A stretch of 10,548 nucleotides of DNA from Methanobacteriota archaeon (lineage in GTDB: Archaea > Thermoplasmatota > Thermoplasmata > Methanomassiliicoccales > Methanomethylophilaceae). The notes beneath the pieces were generated by a model that saw nothing but the letters and a program-made list of their open reading frames with translations, searched no databases and was not told where the DNA came from. The stretch is from positions 1-10,548 of the forward strand of contig JAKQBQ010000019.1 in NCBI GenBank assembly GCA_029574055.1, read 5' to 3'. Every line of letters starts with the position of its first letter. The first letter of the stretch is position 1. Made by a program: the position numbers and the translations under genes. This document shows, in pieces, positions 6,992 through 10,548 of the stretch.

Positions 6992-8512
6992 TCAGAATAC
7001 TGTGTTCTTCTTCAGATCATCCATATCGGAGATGTACAGATCGCGTATGTCCTTAATGTTCCATTTCAGCATAGCCAGTCTCTCGAATCCGAACCCCCAC
7101 GCAAGTACCGGGTGCTTCACGCCGAAGGGCTCCACCACTTCCGGCCTGAATATTCCCGCGCCGCCGAGCTCCATCCATTTCCCGTTGAAGAACACCTCCA
7201 CTTCGAGCGATGGTTCGGTATACGGGAAGTATGCCGGCCTTATCCTCAGCTGATCGAACCCCATCCTTGCGTAGAATTCTTTTATGATTGAGATCAGCAT
7301 ATCGAAGTTACCGTTCTCGTCGATGACTATCCCCTCGATCTGAGTGAACTCGGGAAGGTGGGTGGAATCTATCGATTCGTTCCTGAATATCCTTGATATG
7401 GAGAACGCTTTCTGCGGCGCGTCCGGATGCTCCGCGACGTACCTTATGCTGCTGACCGTGCTGTGCGTCCTGAGCAGCGCAGCCTCCGCTTTGTCCTTGG
7501 ACCATGCTCCGCCCCATCCGGTGGAGCCGGTGCCTCCGCCGTTCTCATGTATATCCTTAACTCTCTGCACGAGCGCATCGTCCTCGATCCCTATCCGATT
7601 CGGAACATTCAGATAGAAAGTGTCCTGAAGATCCCTTGCGGGATGATCCTGGGGGGTGAACAGCACATCAAGGTTCCAGAACGCCGGCTGGACGTACTCC
7701 GATGACATCTCCGAGAACCCCATGTTGGTGAACAATTCCCTTATGTCATCGCCGAGCCTCGTCAGCGGATGCTTCTTTGCCGGTGTGATGGTGGGTGCGA
7801 ACGTCCCCACGTCGTATTTTCTGAATTGGACATTCTCCCACCCGCCGCTCTGTATGAGGCGGTCCGTTACGTCGGTGACCTCTTCCCTGAGCTCTATCCC
7901 CGTGGACACCGCCTTCCTGCCGTCGCCGGTCAGCGTTATGGTCCTGTTCGTGACCAGCCTGTCGCGTATCAGGCCCTGCCTTCCTCTAAGGTCTTTGACG
8001 ATCTTCGGATCGGCGTCCTCTTCGCGCACGGGCGAGGACATCATCCTCTCCAAAAGAAGCTCGTCGTCCATTTTCATCCCAACCGCAGATCTTCCTTTTT
8101 CGTTAAGTGCCAGAAGCTTGGAGCTGCCTTCTTGGACCATGTCCGCCAGCCCTTTCCTTCTCAGCCATCCGACCGCGATCTTATCCTCGCCTCCCGGCAT
8201 CTTTTCCGACAGGGTGTTCAGGTCCATCCTTCCGCCGGATCCCGATAATATATCCAAGGCGCGCCTTTCCGGCAGACCTTTCTTTATTGATTCCTTATCA
8301 GCTGCTTCAATGAACTTTTGGATGTCCTCTTTGATGACCGCAAGCCCTTTGGATTCCAGCCACGACGCTGCCCCCATGACCTCCACTTCCAAAGAGAACC
8401 CTCCTTTTTCTATCAGTTCCGAGGGGGAAGCCGTTCCCTTGAGAACATCCAGCGCGACCAGCAGCTTCCTCTCGTTGTAGCTCAGTCCTTCAATGATCTC
8501 CGAGATGTCCAC
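6992..8512 (-). CDS. pheS: Phenylalanyl-tRNA synthetase alpha subunit
   Basis: This class II catalytic subunit works as an alpha2-beta2 enzyme that charges tRNA-Phe. At 506 residues it is the long archaeal/eukaryotic form. Residues 1-215 hold winged-helix-like modules (e.g. 6-60 and 75-125) that contact DNA or tRNA in homologues. The catalytic core follows: motif 1 region around 255-300 (FTNMGFSEMSSEYV then DHPARDLQDTFYL), motif 2 at 373-394 (SRIFRNES...HLPEFTQIEG), and motif 3 at 471-481 (AWGFGFERLAM). RPAYFPYTEPS (425-435) belongs to the phenylalanine pocket. The start is GTG 8512-8510, four bases after the trpS TGA, with GGTGA overlapping the end of trpS as ribosome binding site. No pheT follows: the next gene is convergent and abuts the stop with no gap. 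The beta subunit must be encoded elsewhere. Confidence 0.96.
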   Translation of the reverse strand: MDISEIIEGLSYNERKLLVALDVLKGTASPSELIEKGGFSLEVEVMGAASWLESKGLAVIKEDIQKFIEAADKESIKKGLPERRALDILSGSGGRMDLNTLSEKMPGGEDKIAVGWLRRKGLADMVQEGSSKLLALNEKGRSAVGMKMDDELLLERMMSSPVREEDADPKIVKDLRGRQGLIRDRLVTNRTITLTGDGRKAVSTGIELREEVTDVTDRLIQSGGWENVQFRKYDVGTFAPTITPAKKHPLTRLGDDIRELFTNMGFSEMSSEYVQPAFWNLDVLFTPQDHPARDLQDTFYLNVPNRIGIEDDALVQRVKDIHENGGGTGSTGWGGAWSKDKAEAALLRTHSTVSSIRYVAEHPDAPQKAFSISRIFRNESIDSTHLPEFTQIEGIVIDENGNFDMLISIIKEFYARMGFDQLRIRPAYFPYTEPSLEVEVFFNGKWMELGGAGIFRPEVVEPFGVKHPVLAWGFGFERLAMLKWNIKDIRDLYISDMDDLKKNTVF

Positions 8513-8516
8513 CCGA

Positions 8517-9638
8517 TCACCACTTGAACCCGTCGAACGTCATGCTGTCGACCACTTCTTTCGCCTCTTCTCTCTTTGCCTGATGCTTTTCAAGGAAGAG
8601 GTTGATCTTTTCCGTGAGTACCTGCTTGCATTCGCCGCAGAGAATCTCTCCTCTTCTGCATTTGTCGGCGAGAACGTTTATCTTCTCGTCGCTTCCTTCG
8701 AACATGAAATAATTGTACTTGAATACGGCGCAAACCTCGGGATTCCCGCCTTTCTCCCTCTGCTCCTCCACCGAAACGCATCCGCCGGTGAATGCCCTTC
8801 CCACCTTTTTCTTAACGTCCTTGGGAGAATCCGTGGTGTATATCGTTCCGTACTCATCGGATGAGGACATCTTGTCCCCGCCCCCCAGCCCGGGGAACAT
8901 CTTGCAGTATATCATCGTGGGCTTGGGATAATTCAGGCCCGGAGCGGCATCCCTCGCCACTCTGAAATGGGGGTCTTGATCGATGCCGCAGGGTATGAGG
9001 CAGGGGACCTGTTTTCCCGCTCTTTCCGTCGGAAGGAACGCAGGGGCCGCCTGTATGGTGGTGAAGAATATCGAACCTATGTTGGTGGAATTATCGAACC
9101 CGAATACTGCCTTGGCGGTGGAGAACGTCACCTTCTTGGAGACCTTCAAAGCTATCGGATAGAGAGCATCTATGTTCTCCGTATCCAGGATTATCTTGGT
9201 CTTCTCGGTATCGAACCCCAGCGCCACGAAGTCCAGCGCATTCTCATATGCCAGCGATCTCGTTTCCTTAAGAGTCAGGTCTTTGAAAAGGAACTTCTCG
9301 TCATCGGTCATCTGGAAAAGCATGTCGGCCCCGAAGACATCCTGCATCCACTTGTTGAATATCCACGGCATGATGTGCCCGAGGTGCGTGTGCCCGGAGG
9401 GGCCTCTGCCTGTGTACAATATGAATTTATTCCCTTTGTCATACTCGTCCAGCAGTTTCCCGAAGTCCCTGTGTGTGTAGAATATGCCCCTCTTAAGCAT
9501 CGGGTGGATCTCACCGTACTTACCGATGCGGTCAAGCAAAGCGCTGTCGATGAGAGTGGTGCCGAACCGCTCCATTAGGAGATCATAGTCGATATCTCCG
9601 CTTACCTCCCACGGTGTGACCTTGAAATCGTCTGCCAT
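8517..9638 (-). CDS. trpS: Tryptophanyl-tRNA synthetase with a Cys motif resembling an Fe-S site
   Basis: This class I synthetase charges tRNA-Trp. At 373 residues it has the archaeal/eukaryotic layout: N-terminal TPWEVSG (8-14), the HIGH-type signature TGRGPSGHTHLGHI (76-89), Trp-site segments including GIDQDPHFRVARD (218-230), and the KMSKS-type loop KMSSS (256-260). In the C-terminal anticodon-binding domain, Cys303, Cys327, Cys334 and Cys337 are spaced C-x23-C-x6-C-x2-C. That is one residue from the C-x22-C-x6-C-x2-C pattern that holds a [4Fe-4S] cluster in Thermotoga maritima TrpRS, as I recall it. The start ATG at 9638 has AAGGT (9650-9646) as a ribosome binding site. It is the first gene of a pair with pheS, four bases apart, so the two aromatic synthetases are probably co-translated. 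The stop is TGA directly after the final Trp codon. Confidence 0.96.
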   Translation of the reverse strand: MADDFKVTPWEVSGDIDYDLLMERFGTTLIDSALLDRIGKYGEIHPMLKRGIFYTHRDFGKLLDEYDKGNKFILYTGRGPSGHTHLGHIMPWIFNKWMQDVFGADMLFQMTDDEKFLFKDLTLKETRSLAYENALDFVALGFDTEKTKIILDTENIDALYPIALKVSKKVTFSTAKAVFGFDNSTNIGSIFFTTIQAAPAFLPTERAGKQVPCLIPCGIDQDPHFRVARDAAPGLNYPKPTMIYCKMFPGLGGGDKMSSSDEYGTIYTTDSPKDVKKKVGRAFTGGCVSVEEQREKGGNPEVCAVFKYNYFMFEGSDEKINVLADKCRRGEILCGECKQVLTEKINLFLEKHQAKREEAKEVVDSMTFDGFKW

Positions 9639-9667
9639 GCCGGTGACCTTACAGTGAGAAGGGCTGT

Positions 9668-9703
9668 CTTATCTTTAAGCTTTCCTTAATAGAAAAGTAA
9701 GGA
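9668..9703 (-). promoter_or_regulatory. Possible trpS-pheS promoter with an inverted repeat upstream
   Basis: On the - strand GGAAAGCTTAAAGAT ends near 9671 and could be a BRE plus a weak TATA box (GCTTAAAGAT, 9680-9671), about 33 bases upstream of the trpS ATG. Just upstream is an inverted repeat with 6-bp arms TCCTTA (9683-9688) and TAAGGA (9698-9703) separated by nine AT-rich bases. Its position overlaps or abuts the upstream edge of the TATA/BRE. It may be an operator, but arms this short in AT-rich DNA can occur by chance. Confidence 0.3.
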
Positions 9704-9772
9704 TTTTCTTTGTTGTGAGTATGTACGCCCAAGCTTGCGCGTGCCTGCGGGGCGGAAGCATTTCTTTGACCG

Positions 9773-9828
9773 GAGAAAAAGAAAGTTCGGAAGAGGTTTG
9801 CCGCGCCTCCCTTGCCAAGAGGCGCGGC
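9773..9828 (-). terminator. Strong hairpin downstream of the second surface-protein gene
   Basis: A perfect 10-bp inverted repeat, GCCGCGCCTC (9800-9809) and GAGGCGCGGC (9819-9828), has a 9-base loop. It starts 11 bases after the stop of the - strand gene that ends at 9840. About 15 bases beyond it in that direction comes a T-rich run, CTTTCTTTTTCTC (9785-9773). It probably terminates or stabilises the 3' end of that transcript. The hairpin-to-T distance is longer than in a typical bacterial terminator, but archaeal termination depends mainly on the U-tract. Confidence 0.55.
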
Positions 9829-9839
9829 TGAATAGTTTC

Positions 9840-10548
9840 TTAACGGGTTTCTATCGTCGTCCTGTCGATGATCTCTCCCTTGGGTATGATGTACTCTCCA
9901 TCAGCGTTGGGGATAATGGGCTTCCATGTCCCGTCCTCTCCGACGCGGTAGGATACCGTTCCCGGAGGAACTCCGTTTATGGTGAAGGTGTACTTCGCCT
10001 TCCTGCGGGCGGTGTCGTCTCCGATTATGATCGCGGTGGGGATGTCCATCTTCACTATGTCGTACCTCCTCCTGTAGAAGAAGAGGAACCACAGCAGCAA
10101 TCCTACCATTATCAGCAGGATCAGCAGGGCGACAACCCACCATATCCATCCGTTGTCTCCGGAGCCCGATCCGTCATCGGTGAAGAATAGTTCCAGATAC
10201 AGCGAGTATCCCACATCGTCGAACGCGATCTGCGGCGTCTCGTATTCCGTCAACCCTTCCTCCCACTTCACAAACTCCGAACCGCCGGTGGCGACAGCTC
10301 TGACCTCCACATCCGCGAAGTCGGGGATGGGAACGACGGCTGTGTATCTTTGGAAAGAGCTTCCGTTGATGCTGTATTCGGCGTACCCGCTTCCTTCAAC
10401 GACCACGATCCTCAGCGTGAGGTCTCCTCTGGTATCCACGACGCTCACCACTTGGATGGTGTGGTTCATGTTCACATCAAGGAAGGTGTACGAGCCGGAG
10501 TTGACCTGCGCCTGGGATATCGGTCTGCCGTCCACCAACACCGCCGAT
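9840..10548 (-). CDS. C-terminal part of a membrane-anchored surface protein with InlB-like repeat (5' partial)
   Basis: The frame is open to the right edge of the window, so the N-terminus is missing; about 235 residues are visible and the stop is TAA. Numbering from the GTG at 10541, residues 1-120 are beta-rich and extracellular. The stretch VRAVATGGSEFVKWEEGL (80-97) followed by a strand ending in LELFF has the pattern of the divergent InlB B-repeat family (A-x-x-GS-x-F-x-x-W-x-x-G). A Gly/Ser/Asp linker (122-130) leads to a strong membrane helix (131-156), then the stop-transfer YRRRY (156-160). About 70 residues follow in the cytoplasm; they look like a small beta domain (KAKYTFTINGVPPGTVSYRV, 181-200) rather than a simple basic tail. 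Such proteins serve as adhesins or cell-surface scaffolds in host-associated archaea. Specific binding partner and gene name are not determinable here. Confidence 0.75.
   Translation of the reverse strand, partial: SAVLVDGRPISQAQVNSGSYTFLDVNMNHTIQVVSVVDTRGDLTLRIVVVEGSGYAEYSINGSSFQRYTAVVPIPDFADVEVRAVATGGSEFVKWEEGLTEYETPQIAFDDVGYSLYLELFFTDDGSGSGDNGWIWWVVALLILLIMVGLLLWFLFFYRRRYDIVKMDIPTAIIIGDDTARRKAKYTFTINGVPPGTVSYRVGEDGTWKPIIPNADGEYIIPKGEIIDRTTIETR

Noticed and set aside
7656..8480. A 274-codon open frame on the + strand opposite pheS
   Set aside because: The product is Ser/Pro-rich with no recognisable domain and lies wholly inside conserved PheRS sequence, so it is a shadow.
9639..9839. A tRNA or structured small RNA in the 200-bp gap upstream of trpS
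   Set aside because: No T-loop (GGTTCRANNC) signature or acceptor-like pairing, and no box C/D pair, could be found. Apart from the 9800-9828 hairpin and the weak trpS promoter candidate, I see nothing in it.
1..10548. A mobile element, defence island or CRISPR locus
   Set aside because: No transposase, integrase, nuclease, toxin-antitoxin or cas-like product, no direct-repeat array and no target-site duplication is visible. The content is conserved core genes plus two surface-protein ends.

Overview
The window looks like a housekeeping segment of an archaeal chromosome with about 50-55% GC by eye. Every recognisable gene is of the archaeal type: release factor aRF1 (NIKS and GGQ motifs), an archaeal-form UMP kinase, the archaeal/plant D-aminoacyl-tRNA deacylase DtdA, a long PheRS alpha subunit with N-terminal winged helices, and an archaeal-type TrpRS. 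The start regions carry TATA-like elements, and two genes seem to be leaderless. Membrane proteins with beta-type ectodomains, one with a divergent InlB-like repeat, together with the lack of TAG stops suggest a Thermoplasmata-related methanogen such as the Methanomassiliicoccales. That placement is inference.

Layout. Positions 1-641 (+) hold the C-terminal end of a membrane-anchored protein with a long charged cytoplasmic tail, closed by a hairpin/T-tract terminator. Positions 4130-684 (-) form a tightly overlapping operon: prf1 (aRF1), argS, and a GNAT acetyltransferase. argS is broken by one missing base in a C run (1528-1531). pyrH (4186-4875, +) diverges from prf1 across a 55-bp gap and converges with dtdA (5722-4862, -), overlapping it by 14 bp. 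dtdA diverges from a winged-helix/TPR-like regulator (5765-6991, +) across a 42-bp gap with one near-symmetric TATA element. The regulator converges with no spacer on pheS, the second gene of a trpS-pheS pair (9638-6992, -). A roughly 200-bp gap with a 10-bp perfect hairpin precedes the C-terminal end of a second membrane-anchored surface protein (10548-9840, -).

How the genes fit together. Six products concern translation: three aminoacyl-tRNA synthetases (Arg, Phe, Trp), a chirality-proofreading deacylase (DtdA), the release factor, and possibly the acetyltransferase coupled to argS. pyrH supplies UDP for pyrimidine nucleotide synthesis.

I see no RNA gene, insertion sequence, CRISPR array or defence system, and nothing that amounts to a clearly new multi-gene system. 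The points most worth a second look are the argS frameshift, a Cys pattern in TrpRS that nearly matches the known [4Fe-4S] TrpRS motif, the compact bidirectional promoters, the repeated TFTELE motif in a cytoplasmic tail, and the unassigned regulator.
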